This document shows, in pieces, positions 1-11,517 of a DNA stretch of 64,000 nt (its first letter is position 1; every line of letters starts with the position of its first letter). Both the position numbers and the translations under genes were made by a program. The notes under the pieces are model-generated. The model searched no databases. It was not told the origin of the DNA and saw nothing but the letters and a program-made list of their open reading frames with translations. The DNA comes from Hydractinia symbiolongicarpus (Eukaryota; Cnidaria; Hydrozoa; Anthoathecata; Hydractiniidae): NCBI RefSeq assembly GCF_029227915.1, contig NC_079877.1, forward strand, positions 26,809,851-26,873,850, in the 5' to 3' direction.

Positions 1-217
1 AAAACACAAGAAATAACTACCAATTAAACGCAACCACTCATTGAAATGAAATTTACCTCCGGCGAAAACAGCTAAACAAATGCAAATTCACATTGATTAA
101 AGCAAATTAACGGGGGATATGAACAATGTACTTTCACGAGGAGTGGAAGGGCATAAATATTTAGTGTCGATTAAAAAAGTTAAATTAAATAATTTTTTTT
201 ACAAAGAAGTCAACAAG

Positions 218-1369
218 ATGAAATCTGGTATCGCTTTTCTGTTACTTTTAGTGGCAGGATGTTTAACAGAAGAAGGTGTGAAGAGTTTTGTATCTTTTAC
301 AATACAGATAAATTTATTAGGGTACAATTTAATTACTGGGCGGAACATCAAGCTATCCATAATGGCGACCAATCATTTAACAAAGTTCAGGTGTTCAGCT
401 TAAACACACTCGCATTAAGTCAGGGTCGCATAAAAACCTTATAAGGTATTTCCCTAAATGGTACAGTAATTATTTGAAATAGTTGACATTTTTTAAAGGC
501 GACACTACTGTTTTTAGACTTTGCTAAGACAAAAAAGACGTTTGCGCAGATCGCTGAGATTCGCATAGAGTGTGGTTACGCGACGTTGAATTTTGATTCC
601 ATGTGAATTTCAGGATGTGTTAAACTGGTAGCTATCAAGCAAAATAAAATATGCAAGTCATTTTTTATTGTGTAAAAATAAGTTTTATTTCGCTTTGATA
701 CTTTAAACTCCATACGCACGAAACTAAGTATGGTTTTCTTTGCAATCAGGATTTCATGTGTTAAGACTTTATTAATAGCGAGTTTCTTTGGAAAAGGTTT
801 TAAAATTAATGGTCAAAATTAATGGTCAAAAAAGGGTATGCTTTATAGACAAGGATATCCCATCGTTTGTTTTGTTCTAATGCTATCCATATTTGTTTTA
901 TAGAGTCAACTTGTCGAGATAGCGTATCGTTCTGTTCTCACATGAAACTGACTTGCAAATATTTCAGCAAAACAAAAGAATTATGTCAACGAACTTGTGG
1001 AACTTGTTCAGGTAGTGAAGTATAACACAAAACAAGATTTTGTGAAACGATTGCTGCTGCTAAATCTTATTAGGTGTAGTATCATATTTGTAGCATCAAA
1101 AAGTGGTCAAATTTCATGGGTATACTGTTACTCTTCGAGTATACCAAAAAATTCAAAAAGCTCGTTAATCAAGCCTGCGTAAATAAAGAAAAAAAAATCA
1201 AATCGTTTAACAAAACTTATTTTTTTTAGTTGACTGCTCAAGAACAGAGTCGAACACGCGTCAACAGTGTGGTACCTCAGCCACTACGAAGGATCAATGC
1301 CTTAACTTAGGTTGTTGTTGGAAACCTCTTGATGATAATACAAATACGCCATGGTGTTTTAAAGCATGA
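218..1369 (+). CDS. Small secreted ShK-trefoil protein (3 exons)
   Basis: Exons 218-275, 904-1011 and 1230-1369, with GT/AG introns both in phase 1, sum to 306 nt (101 residues plus stop). Exon 1 encodes a hydrophobic signal peptide (residues 1 to about 17) starting at the ATG at 218; an in-frame ATG at 119 would put a charged stretch before it and is less likely. Exon 2 encodes one ShKT domain: six Cys, CRD at the start and CxxTCGxC at the end. Exon 3 encodes one P-type trefoil domain ending CLNLGCCW...PWCF, then TGA. ShKT domains occur in cnidarian venom peptides but also in many non-toxic secreted and matrix proteins. Trefoil domains are typical of mucus-associated proteins. A mucosal or gland-cell secreted protein is as likely as a toxin. 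No enzyme domain is visible. Confidence 0.8.
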
Positions 1370-1896
1370 AACATTATTGTAAACATTTCCTCTTGTTTTT
1401 TCTTAATATTAAACTTGCCAGCCTTAATTTCAGAACTAAATAAACTATTTTTAAACATTGAAATACACAACATAAGAAATATATTTTGTCGTTTCTCATT
1501 TATTTTCGTGAAGACCAGGTTTCGCTTGTATCAGGTGGATTTTAAGATGAATTTTCGCGAATAGTAAAAAACAATGTGCTTGAGAATTCAGAAATCAACA
1601 AATAGTTGCGTATATAGTGTACGACCTAGTGGAAATATACAGATCAAATAAAATAATTATTTTCGCGAATTTTACAGTATTCGCTAATAATAGTGTAAAT
1701 TTTTGCATCAAAATGGTCCATATTGTGATTTGCCGTAAAATTGGCGAAAAATACCCTCGTTAATGTGTTCAGAATACGTAAGAAACGTGTGCCTCCACTG
1801 ATGGACTATCTCCACGATTTTTAACGTTTTTAACCGTTTATTGTTAATACAATTTATAATATTCCCTGCGCAACAAAATCTTTTCAACTTTCTCAA
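1370..1896. other. Convergent intergenic stretch
   Basis: Lies between the 3' ends of the ShK-trefoil gene and the GPCR gene. It is AT-rich, with AATAAA-like signals on both strands consistent with two 3' UTRs. No further coding or repeat signal was seen. Confidence 0.5.
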
Positions 1897-2988
1897 TCAA
1901 ACAGTAGTCTCAACGTCACTCTTAGGTTTTACGGCACCACGTTGCATTTTTTCATTTCCAGTAACAGATGGCTCGTTGGAGTCAGAGGTCTCCTCCGTGT
2001 ATGATGACCAAAACTTTAGCTTCTTAACTTTATGGTTCAGCTTTTTATTACCGTTGATAAATATAAACGCGTTGATGAAGGAGTTCAACATAATTAAAAT
2101 GTAGGAAAATATCAAGGCAAAATCCACCCACTGTTGTGAGGAATGGTTACTACTCTGGTAAATAGAACGTACGATGGAGATAATAAAATACGGGATATAT
2201 GTAATAGCGATGGAGAGCATAATTCGGGATCCTACTATAATAATCCGTCTATTAACGCTTCTCATGAGATATCTAAAAGTTGAAGCCTGCCGATATTCAC
2301 GAATTACTTTTATACTCCGTAAGTAAAATCCAAATGTCACAACTACCACGCAGGAATCAATTACCACGCCTAATCTGCTTGCTGTTGAGAAGAAATTAAG
2401 CAAGGTACCACATAGATATATAACGCCCTGGATCAATGACGTCATACAAATAACCATCACTAGAATATAGAACTTCTTTGTTGTCATGACAGCAGAGTAG
2501 TTGTTCAAATAGCGTGTTCGAACGTAGCGATCGAAACCAATCGTAGCGATTGTATAGCCCGAGGCGTGAGTGAAGAAGACGGCTAAAAATTGTACCGATA
2601 TTTCAACACTACATTGACTTAACGTAGATTTGTAAACTAACATCACGGAAAATATCGGCTGTGCAAAAACCGCCAAACAAAGGTCAAAAATACTCAAGCA
2701 CAAAATAAGCTTCAGTGACGGATTAAAAAATTGCGAAGTGGAAACCAGGCCGTATATAATTCCGACGTTGCTGATTATATTTGCTACCATGACAACTAAA
2801 TTTAACACTAACAACGAAACAGCTTGATACTCTCCTAAGTTATAAACCGCTGAGTAGGCAGTAATACACGTTTCATTTCGTCGCATGCTCCCTTCGAATC
2901 TTCTTTGAAGATAGAGTATCTCGTATCTACTTATACCGTGATGAAAACATTTCTTACATGGGCGTGGCTTGTACATGTCAATTGTCAA
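1897..2988 (-). CDS. Rhodopsin-like (class A) GPCR, single exon
   Basis: Uninterrupted 363-codon frame with seven hydrophobic segments near residues 56-80, 92-113, 130-151, 172-193, 205-225, 249-273 and 288-312. Class A landmarks are LSIFD in TM2 (Asp102, position 2.50), DRY at 153-155 closing TM3, a proline in TM6, and NAFIF at 306-310 in place of NPxxY. Cys126 sits at the usual TM3 disulphide position, but no clear partner is seen in loop 2. The tail is basic, then Ser/Thr-rich. Met35 (genomic 2886), just before an NET glycosylation sequon, may be the real start, because the first 34 residues are Cys/basic and not signal-like. The ligand cannot be told. Single-exon class A receptors with degenerate NPxxY are common in cnidarian-specific expansions. 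Confidence 0.85.
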   Translation of the reverse strand: MTIDMYKPRPCKKCFHHGISRYEILYLQRRFEGSMRRNETCITAYSAVYNLGEYQAVSLLVLNLVVMVANIISNVGIIYGLVSTSQFFNPSLKLILCLSIFDLCLAVFAQPIFSVMLVYKSTLSQCSVEISVQFLAVFFTHASGYTIATIGFDRYVRTRYLNNYSAVMTTKKFYILVMVICMTSLIQGVIYLCGTLLNFFSTASRLGVVIDSCVVVVTFGFYLRSIKVIREYRQASTFRYLMRSVNRRIIIVGSRIMLSIAITYIPYFIISIVRSIYQSSNHSSQQWVDFALIFSYILIMLNSFINAFIFINGNKKLNHKVKKLKFWSSYTEETSDSNEPSVTGNEKMQRGAVKPKSDVETTV

Positions 2989-3632
2989 TTAATCATCTTA
3001 TTAATTATATATTCTCACACAGGGAATTAGTAATACATGCTTTTTTATGTAAGAATATCAAAATATTAACCAGGCTAGTCATTATTTTTTTTCTCTATTT
3101 CTCTGAACAGTTGACCTACATTTATATATATATAAATAATTTTATTTTGAAAAATAGGCTTCGTGAGATTTAAAAAATTAATTTTTAAGTTAAATAAAAT
3201 CACATCCCTAAGCCTGCCTTTACAAAGATAATTGTGAGTAAAAAGTAAACCTTAAGTATATCAAGGGATAATCGAGACTGTTGTCTCGTTGAATCAATAA
3301 AATTTAGACTTTCACTAAAAGTATATATATTACAATAAAAGATTTAGCTGCACTTAATACAAGATAGATTTTTTGAAAATTTTGTTATAACCAACTGTAT
3401 TTGGCTTTTATTTTACTTTAAGTCCGAGGTGGCTAACAACTAGACAGTCACATCCCCAGTGGTAGCTAAACAAAAAGCAGGTTGGTGAAGTTCACACAAA
3501 ATAAATAATATTGGCTAGAATAAAAAGTTCTTATATAAATAATGATATACTAAACTGAATACAACTGAAAAAGTGAATAAAAACCTAGTTAGCTATCTAG
3601 CTAGTTTAAGCAGGATGCTGCCTCGAAATCTA
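2989..3632. other. GPCR upstream region, no gene seen
   Basis: Strongly AT-rich sequence upstream of the minus-strand GPCR. It contains short TA runs and TATA-like strings but no convincing coding exon or repeat boundary. Confidence 0.4.
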
Positions 3633-3900
3633 CGACTGGTAGCCTTGTGGTAGAGCGTTTGCTTTCAGTGCGGCAGGTGTTGGGTTCAAACCTCGGCTAA
3701 GTCATGCCAGAGACTATAAAAGTGACAATCTCTTTTTTCTGCTTAGCGCTCAGCATGAAAATAGGATTGATATCTTAGGCGGTTGTCTATTATTATAGGG
3801 ACCAGTTGTGAGCCTGTCATATTGCTATTGTGGACAAAAATATTGAATGCCTACTTACCACGAAATCGGCTCGTGTTACAGACAGCCGACGGGCATATAG
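3633..3900 (+). repeat. tRNA-derived SINE
   Basis: The head near 3637-3700 has a Pol III box A-like string (GGTAGCCTTGTGGTAGAGCG) and a box B (GGTTCAAACCTC) with tRNA-like spacing. It is followed by a body containing GCTTAGCGCTCAGCATGA, which resembles the conserved central domain reported in several invertebrate SINEs. It has no intact tRNA cloverleaf 3' half, so it is a SINE and not a tRNA gene. The 3' boundary is approximate. Confidence 0.65.
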
Positions 3901-4072
3901 AGTAATATAGTGACCTCCTCCACCTATGTTGCCGCGGAATAATTTGTTAGCAAATTAATTGCTTCGAATTAATATCATATGCGTAGAAGAGCCCTTGTTC
4001 AATACATGAGTGCAAGCAAGAAGCAAAAATGTTCCATCAACATTCTCTGCAATCCTTAGAATAGATCTTTAA

Positions 4073-4134
4073 TCAACCTCGTTCCCAGGGCATTTTTCTT
4101 TGTTGATGAATATGATGAGGACGAGGTTGATCTT
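4073..4134. repeat. Mini foldback, CCTCGT(C/T)CC family
   Basis: Inverted ends AATCAACCTCGTTCC at about 4073-4087 and GGACGAGGTTGAT at about 4120-4132 enclose about 35 bp. The same end sequence recurs at about 33438-33536 and, weakly, at about 16148-16222, so this is a short MITE-like family. Confidence 0.5.
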
Positions 4135-4391
4135 TAGTCTCAATATTATGTATAGACTAATGTTTAAATTATTTACCACCTCATACTGAGACGATAACTT
4201 GGAAATAATCTCGGTAAACAATAAAAATATTTTTTTTTAACTCGCATCGCATTTGATTTCCCACTTCATTTATCTTCACAATTCATTCTTGGATAGAAAA
4301 TGTCATTAAATTGTGTATTGATCAGTGTTTGTTTTAGCAAGAGGTTTTTTCAAGTCTAGAGCCATATAATAGTTGCGAAAACCAATGCATA

Positions 4392-4462
4392 ATATCCTGT
4401 GGATTTTTCCCCTGGTGAACTCCTGTGAATTTTTCCCCTGGTAAATTCCCGTGGATTTTTAT
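4392..4462 (+). repeat. 26-bp tandem repeat, about 2.7 copies
   Basis: Units begin TCCTGTGGATTTTTCCCCTG, TCCTGTGAATTTTTCCCCTG and TCCCGTGGATTTTT at 26-bp spacing. No coding signal. Confidence 0.7.
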
Positions 4463-5219
4463 CAGGCTAGCGACTAGCTTTATTATTATTTCGGATATTC
4501 GGATATTCACACACAGTCAACCCGATTTCTCGGGTTGGCTGTTACAATACCAACAAAAGAACTGTTAAATCTATATCTTAATTGAATGTCTTGTTTGTAA
4601 TATATATGTCAGAAACGGTACTACTGCTTAAAAAAAAACTTCCCTCACATGACATGGACTCACCCGTAGCTGTGGTAAAGGCACTTGTTAAAACTGCCCC
4701 TCTGTACCACTAGGCCACGCAAGAAATATATTTTCGCATAATTACAAAGTCCTACAGTTTCGTGAACATCTACCATTAAATCGTAGATTTACTAGTAGCT
4801 AGCTACCAAAATATAAAAAAGGCTATGTTGCTGTGCTTATAACGGACTGTAATTTTCATCGTGCTCTTTGCCGACAGTGGTCACATCGATTTTTAGTCAA
4901 ATCATGAGCCGATGAGTAAACACATCCTTTCTACTCGAACTTATCACATTCTTCGACACACTTGCTACGTTACAGAAAAAAATGTTTGCAATTTTAAAAT
5001 TAGCTAGCTAGCCAGCTTGGCTGTTGAATTGTTTTAAATATACATAGTTATTATAAAGGGCCTACAAAACGATTTTAAAAGCTCAATCCTTGCACATTCC
5101 GAAGAATGGCATGTAATAAAAGAACCCCTCAAAAGATGAAGGTGCAAGAAATTATACACACTTTAGGACCATATAGACGTCTAGACAACCTATTTATAAA
5201 TAATTACTTTTTTATGATG
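4463..5219. other. Gene-free AT-rich stretch
   Basis: Near 4660-4725 the minus strand carries GGCCTAGTGGTACAGAGG, a box A-like remnant of a tRNA or SINE without a clear box B. Nothing else was recognised. Confidence 0.35.
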
Positions 5220-5812
5220 AATTCGCTACTTCTTTATATATAATTTTCCTTCAGTATTCTTTTGGGGGATAAAATAATCTACAGTCTGTAAAAATATTAA
5301 ATATTAGTAAATCGAAAGTTTGTTTTGAAAAGGGAACAGAGACAACATGAGAAGCTGTATTTGTTAAAAATGCTATGTTACTAGCTTTAAGAAGGTAACT
5401 AATACTTTGTAATTGTTGTTGCTTCAACTGGCTTTATGTGCAATAAACTTATGTTTCTGCATAAAAATTTGAACAATATAGCTAGCTACCTAGTTTAAAA
5501 ATATTGAAGTTTATTTTGTTAGGAAACTTGAGTTTAAAGCAATTATGGATATCTAATATAAATAGACCAAAATGATATCTATATAAGTTGATTCAAGATG
5601 TTTTTTTGTCCTCATTAAGCATAAACTTTCTCACCACCTTTAGCTCGACTTTCGTGTAAGTCAAAAAAGTTGGAAAGCAACAACCGTTTTGTAGCCCCTT
5701 CAAAGTCTTTTTCTGCATCGAAATATTGTAACACAGTAAGTTGCTTGCATTTTTTATTACACAATGTAAACTCGTATGGGATATTTTTTTTCCTATATAT
5801 TACTTTCGTCAT
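5220..5812. repeat. Duplicated segment, copy A, with a 65-codon minus-strand ORF
   Basis: About 450 bp here align, with many substitutions and small indels, to about 11765-12260. Shared strings include TAAATCGAAAGTTTGTTTTG and AACTGGCTTTATGT. A minus-strand frame at 5615-5812 ends in TKRLLLSNFFDL. Copy B has the related frame TKRLLVFHFSDL. The pair may represent the last exon of a duplicated, now broken or unrecognised, minus-strand gene. I do not recognise the protein. Confidence 0.5.
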
Positions 5813-6331
5813 TTACTTTCGTAAGTTGTAAAACAAAAGTACGACAAATGATGCCACTTTTTGTAGTTCAACACAACCATCAATCGCAAAAATTATCATT
5901 TGTAACAGTTACTTCTCACGAAATCATTCAAAGGTGTCATTTGCAAATGTTATTTCCCTTATAAAACATGTGATGATATTCTAAAGTTACTCCGTGTAAT
6001 GATTAACAAATCTCTTGCTGTATCTTTCATGTGAAATCCGGCTATATTTCTTTGTTTTCGTTTCAGGACAACTTAAAATTTAAGAATTCTCCAGATAATT
6101 TGAAACTTTGGCTTACCCACGTATATTGCAGTCAAAATCTTAAAGGCTCCGGGACTCTTTATTAAAATTAAACTTCAGCTAAGTTTCTTTTCCAAAATTT
6201 ATTTAAAATACAAGGAAATTTTTACAAAGCATTTACTTTTAAAACACTGTGCTTTGTTACCTCTTTATAGTGTCACTGAATGAGTTGTTAAGTAGTGCTA
6301 AATGTTACGTAATGTACAGCATATTAGTGTA
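5813..6331. other. Downstream flank of the CABIT-SAM gene
   Basis: AT-rich sequence between copy A and the stop codon of the minus-strand CABIT-SAM gene. It probably contains that gene's 3' UTR; no other signal was seen. Confidence 0.4.
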
Positions 6332-8149
6332 TTAGTGTTGCAGTATTCTTTTCAGTCTCGTTAGCTCATGCCTTACCACAGGAATTCCATAATCCTCTTC
6401 CAAGGAAAGTAACAAATCATCTTTCACTAATTCTTTAAAAAGTTTACCATCAACTTCATGTTTTAGAAGAAACGATGCAAGCTTTTCTTGAAGGCAGCTT
6501 TTTATAAAGTCATTTAATTCTTTAAAAGACATGGATGTAACCAAGTCTGTCTTATCAATTACGTGATTTTCACCAGTGAACTTAACCCCGCCGTCAAAGA
6601 GAAGTCCCTGCATGTAGTGGTGAAACTTTCGCGCTTCAAATTTTGAGAAAGCCATATCAACAAAGTCCTGTTCTGTATATTGCACCAATAGGCTGCCATC
6701 TATTTCATTTTTTTTAAAAATATCAACATGATGGCCTAGATGAGTCTCTTTTAGAAGGTTCAAAACTTCTTTTACTGTATATTCTTTTATATCTTTACTT
6801 ATATCTTTCGTTGGACTTAATTTTACCGGTACTTTTTGCTTTTTATCCTTTCGAGGTGCAACTGGAGGAGGAGGCTTACTCCTTGAAATCGTTTCATTGT
6901 GTAAAACTAATCTGGGTTTGTTTTCGTAAATCATTTGTGGATCATCGTCATCTTTCTTGGTGACAAGTTCGTGTTTTTCCTTCTCATGTCGTATTTCACT
7001 GAACCTTCTGTTACACTCCTCGTCTGTATCGTAGTCAGAAGCATACTCGCTGTTATCTTCCTCTTCAACAGCGGGAGGAAATAGATCATGTGGTATTGGA
7101 CTCTTTTTATTTGGGTCTGGAAGTGCTGGTAAAGGCTTTCTACTGAGTTTAGGTTTAACTTTGCTTATATCAAGGTCCTTGTCAGGATCTTCATAGTCGT
7201 CAGCATCACCAACTGCATCGCTGCTTTCGTCAACTTCGTCATCTGGTAACAAATTGATTCCTTCGTAACCACCACTTTCCTCCGCATCTGGAACAGTATA
7301 ACCATGCCCATCTAATTTGATACTTTGCCGTTGCTTTATCCCTAGTTTCTCGAAACTGTATTTACAGAGAAAGGGTTCTCCAAAACATACATAGTTAAAT
7401 ACGCACCTCTTCTGTATACTTTCGATGTCAGCTTGGCTTACCTTCTTCAACTCAACGTTTTTAATTATGTCCAGACTCATGGCTAGCGTTGAAGGAAAAA
7501 TTAAAAGTTCGTTATTCTTTTTTGTATGGCTTGCAATTACCGTGTCCAAATAGGTTAAGTTTCTTGCGAGGAGGAAAACCTCTGTTCCCTGATGGGGTAA
7601 TTTTATTAAAAATGGTAATGTTGAATTACCCAATATTTCTGAAATGTTTCTCTGAATGCAGTCAAATGGTGAACCACAGCGCTTAAATTCACCCACAATA
7701 TCAAGCGGAAGGTTACACAGCCTCATTGAAGGGTAGATGGAAAAACACATTTTATTTAAATTTAAGCGCGATAAAATATTTCTCTTAATCTCTAACACTT
7801 GACCAACATTGAACACAGTTTCCCTGTACGTAAAACTTTTCGTTGTAACTACCCATGTAATTGCGGCAGACGTCTTTCTTTCTGTCTCTAAATCTAACAC
7901 GCGATGGAAAACCTGCTCGTTAAACACTGGTATATAACTTATTGGATATGGGTAACTTACAGGGATATAAACATACTTTTGCTGGTTGGTGTCAAGACAT
8001 CGTAACTGTTCGTTTTTTATGCACGTGTGAATAATCAGCTCGTGATCTTTATAAGATGAATAGTCTTTACCTGTGGGTAGTTTAGTTTTCACAGCTATTG
8101 GAAAAGCAAATATATTCTCGAGTGGATTTAATTCACTGTACTCTGCCAT
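6332..8149 (-). CDS. CABIT-SAM-SAM adaptor protein (GAREM/THEMIS-like)
   Basis: Single-exon frame of 605 codons. Residues of about 10-275 resemble a CABIT domain, as in GAREM and THEMIS. The middle is acidic and disordered, with tyrosine sites YEGI, DYEDP and IYENKP (the last is a Tyr-x-Asn Grb2-SH2 consensus). It also has SH3-type proline motifs: RKPLPALP (class I) and PPPPVAPRK (class II-like). Residues of about 457-520 and 541-605 each look like a SAM domain. Vertebrate GAREM proteins are CABIT plus one SAM and act as Grb2-binding adaptors in receptor-tyrosine-kinase/ERK signalling. The second SAM-like domain here is unusual. Absence of introns in a locus where neighbours have many could mean retrocopy origin. 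A role as a cytoplasmic tyrosine-kinase adaptor is inferred from architecture. Confidence 0.8.
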   Translation of the reverse strand: MAEYSELNPLENIFAFPIAVKTKLPTGKDYSSYKDHELIIHTCIKNEQLRCLDTNQQKYVYIPVSYPYPISYIPVFNEQVFHRVLDLETERKTSAAITWVVTTKSFTYRETVFNVGQVLEIKRNILSRLNLNKMCFSIYPSMRLCNLPLDIVGEFKRCGSPFDCIQRNISEILGNSTLPFLIKLPHQGTEVFLLARNLTYLDTVIASHTKKNNELLIFPSTLAMSLDIIKNVELKKVSQADIESIQKRCVFNYVCFGEPFLCKYSFEKLGIKQRQSIKLDGHGYTVPDAEESGGYEGINLLPDDEVDESSDAVGDADDYEDPDKDLDISKVKPKLSRKPLPALPDPNKKSPIPHDLFPPAVEEEDNSEYASDYDTDEECNRRFSEIRHEKEKHELVTKKDDDDPQMIYENKPRLVLHNETISRSKPPPPVAPRKDKKQKVPVKLSPTKDISKDIKEYTVKEVLNLLKETHLGHHVDIFKKNEIDGSLLVQYTEQDFVDMAFSKFEARKFHHYMQGLLFDGGVKFTGENHVIDKTDLVTSMSFKELNDFIKSCLQEKLASFLLKHEVDGKLFKELVKDDLLLSLEEDYGIPVVRHELTRLKRILQH

Positions 8150-9983
8150 ATCTTTTAAAATTTTAAGCTTGACAGAACTTTAAAACTTTGGACGTTCATA
8201 GATTATCTTTACAATTTTATTGCTACCACAATACATTGTTTATTAAATCCTTTACTCGTAATTGGTTTAATGACTTTTTCATAAAGCAAAAAGGGAAACG
8301 AAAGCGATTGACTTTACCTTAGGCTTTGTATACACTGGTCACAAAAAAAGTTATTCAATGTTTTTCGGAAGACAAATGAAAAAGATAGATGCCGTGCTGT
8401 GCGTGTATGTAAGGTTACTATTAACAACAAATTTATTCCACAACACTTTATTTAAATTTTTACGCAATAGTCACTATGTGAATGTAATGCAAAGTATATG
8501 TTTAGTGTAAACCCAGACAAAAGTTTTAAGATTAAAAGATATGACGTCGCTAGCAAGTGGGTTCAGGTTACGACCTTTTTGTTGACGTTAGTATCGTAAA
8601 CATGTACTTTATTTTTTATTGAGACAACTGAATCGAACCATATATGGTAAGTGAAAAGGATATTGCCAAATCCCAGCAGTCGTGTAAATAAAACCAAATA
8701 GTTTAGGAAAGTCCATCTATGGACTCGAAACTCCTGAACAGTATAATATGTCCCTGTTTTTTTTGTATTTCGGTCAACCCAAATTCAAATGATATCGTTT
8801 ATTTCTGCACATTCTCTATAATGGTGAGAATTTATTTTATACCTTAAAGGCATACATTATTAGGAACAAAAATGATTGCGAGACAAATTCAAAATATAGG
8901 TAGCGTCTGATAACCAACACCAAGTTCTTCAAAAACGAAGCAAAATAGAGATTATAAAACATGTAGTTTTTCCCAGACTTCTCTTAAAAGTCATGTAAGT
9001 TTGACGAAAAACGTCTTTAAAACAGAAGTTTAATTTCGAATGGTACACCAGCTGAGCATGCAAACACGTGAATTTGAGCTTTCTTGTATTTCAGAATCTT
9101 TAAAAACAAGCTCTTCAGATTCCACTAAGAAAATGTAAAGAGAACTTAATAAAATGAGACAAAAAAAAGGTTGAAAGTATTTCGCGGGTTGCAGGCCAAA
9201 AAAATTATTACAAAAAGGGCGGTATTCAAAAGTTCATAACCATAAGAAATTGACGAAGCTGTTTCTCTGTAAATAACACGTGCTCCAACCTTCTCAAGGT
9301 TCCCTTCTCAACACTTACTGCTTAGACGGTAACAATTTTTGCTGACGTCAACATATCCTAATTCTACGATTTTTCGGACCCTTCTGACATTGTAGAAAGT
9401 TAATTTAGTACATTTCCAACATTGCTACTGAGCTACACCAATGCAATGCAAAAGTGCAAAAAATGTTATGTTTAGAATTATAGCTTCAGAATCAGGTGAC
9501 GCGGGAAAACATTCTAACTGAACCTAGTTTCTGACGATCGCAGAACGGGAGTTTCCTTTTAGTTCTTGCTATAAATTGTTGGTCGAATGTGGTGTCTGCG
9601 CATGCGCGGGCACCGGCGTCAATTTTTATCGTCTTTTTAATTTGATTACATTATCTTTGATAAAGCATTAAGATTATAGAATAATGATCGTTCTGACATC
9701 ATTAAGCAAGCAGCGGAATGAAAGCTTTATTGTTTTATCTTAATATTTCTTCCTTTTTTATTTTACCAGCTGCAATTGTCAATGAGCAAAACAAATCCGA
9801 CGATATCACCACCAAAGGAATATAGCCATCAAGGCCGATCATGCAAAAATGGTTCAAATCAAAAATCACCATAGCCATGCGCCATCCGCTTTGTGTATGT
9901 GAAAAGAAAATATATTACAAAAATATGTAAAATAATATAACGCAGCTGGTAGTCTTCTGTCGCATCTGCACCTGCCATCTGTT
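8150..9983. other. Gene-free stretch upstream of the CABIT-SAM gene
   Basis: Contains the presumed promoter and 5' UTR of the minus-strand CABIT-SAM gene near 8150-8400. The rest is AT-rich, with one GC-richer patch near 9590-9620 (GCGCATGCGCGGGC). No exon with supporting splice sites was found. Confidence 0.4.
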
Positions 9984-10252
9984 ACGCTTGCATCTACACC
10001 GAATATATTGCATCTACACAGAATACATTGCATCTACACAGAATACATTGCATCTACACCGAATGCATTCATCTGCACCAAATAATATTATTATTATTAT
10101 TATTTAAAAATGTTTATACAGGATAAAAACTTCAGTTGTAAAAACTGCTATAAATGTTTGTCCTGCGTCAACGTGTATGTGCATATGTGTCAAAATTAGT
10201 AAATACATTCATCTGCACCCAATACATTTATCTGCACCAAATACATTGCATA
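9984..10252 (+). repeat. About 20-bp tandem repeat, GCATCTACAC(A/C)GAATACATT
   Basis: Five imperfect units lie between about 9984 and 10085, followed by a short ATT run. Related degenerate units (CATTCATCTGCACC, ATTTATCTGCACC) return at about 10206-10252. Looks like a decayed minisatellite. Confidence 0.7.
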
Positions 10253-11517
10253 TCCTCCGTTTTTATGTGTTTTCAGTGTGTATTCCCAATTGTACGGAAA
10301 AAGTTAATGGAAGATAATAAGAAAAATGAGATAATGTAATCATATTTTGTAAATAAGACTTTCGCGTTACTGAGCTTGGAGTCAAATGCGTGGCATTTAG
10401 TCCAACGAAATAAAAGTACAAAACTATAACAAAACAGCATGTTGTCTGTACTTCTATTATCACAGTGCCCTTTGAGGTTTCAATCTCTTCTTTTTTTATA
10501 TCACATGTATTACAATTTCTTATCTCATTGTACGTAAAGCTTGGTTTCCAATAAAATCCGTAATTGTTGTCCAACTGTTGTAGAGATGGAAGATCTGCGC
10601 AATATTTTGTAACATCTCTTGTTCCGCTTTGTGGTACAACATGTGTTTCCCAAAATGTTGTATTTCATTATTATGCAATCAGAAGAAACCTGAAATGTTT
10701 CAGTAATAAATTAATTAGACAACAGAAACTAATCAAAAGTCACGTGTTATACTAATTAAGCATATATAGTTTATTAAAAGGCACAAACGAACTTTTCAAT
10801 GTTTTCTAAGAAATCAACACCTGATTATTCTTTTTCGTTTGTAAATGTGATCACACAGCTTTTTTTAGTTTTTAGTTCTTTAAGTATGTAAACTCATTCA
10901 TTTCAATCGGTATTATTGTTAAAAACCGTACAGGATAATTGTTTAATTAAGTGTTTGTACATTTTACGACCTTGTTAGTAGTCTGTATCGTCTGTGATAC
11001 AAAGGTCATCCTTCGTTTACAAGTAAGAAGATGAAGCTTGTCTACTGTACTTTTTTGGCAACTGAATTAAACATTGCGAATAGCTAATACGAATAGTAAA
11101 TCCCTAAATAATAGCAAAGCAATAAGGAAGCTATCTAGATCATGCGTTGTTGTTTTTAATTCAAGTTTCTGTAAATATTGCAGGTTGTTTGGGAAAAATA
11201 AAAAGTAACCGGCACAGGCTCTTGAAATGATAAGCCATGAAAGTAATGTTTAACATAGCTTCTGTTAAGTTTTATCCAGATTTTTCATAAAAAACAAGGA
11301 AAGTTAGACACACAAAGTGATCAGGATAGAGGATCTAACAAAGCAAAATACCTCTACGATCCAATTCAAATGCAGATACAATTTTAAATAAATATATAAA
11401 CATAATTACAAAAATCAATAGGATATACATATTTTTATTTGTTAAAATATATCTTAATACGGCATAATTTAGGTCTGTAAAATACGTGTCTTATATGCCG
11501 ACTACCGTTTTATGTTT
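10253..11517. other. Gene-free stretch with one unassigned minus-strand frame
   Basis: A minus-strand frame at about 10263-10670 contains Trp/Cys-rich sequence (for example FTYNEIRNCNTC) but lacks a start codon or a usable splice acceptor in frame. Otherwise AT-rich without recognised content. Confidence 0.3.

Noticed and set aside
4660-4725. tRNA-like sequence on the minus strand
   Set aside because: Only a box A-like string is clear; no paired acceptor stem or T-arm, so not called as a tRNA.
9984-10085. Possible CRISPR-like array
   Set aside because: Units are contiguous about 20-bp tandem copies without unique spacers, and the DNA is from an animal.
10263-10670. Minus-strand frame with Trp/Cys-rich sequence (NEIRNCNTC)
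   Set aside because: No start codon in the conserved-looking part and no in-frame acceptor; an upstream TGA blocks extension. Could be an old exon but cannot be supported.
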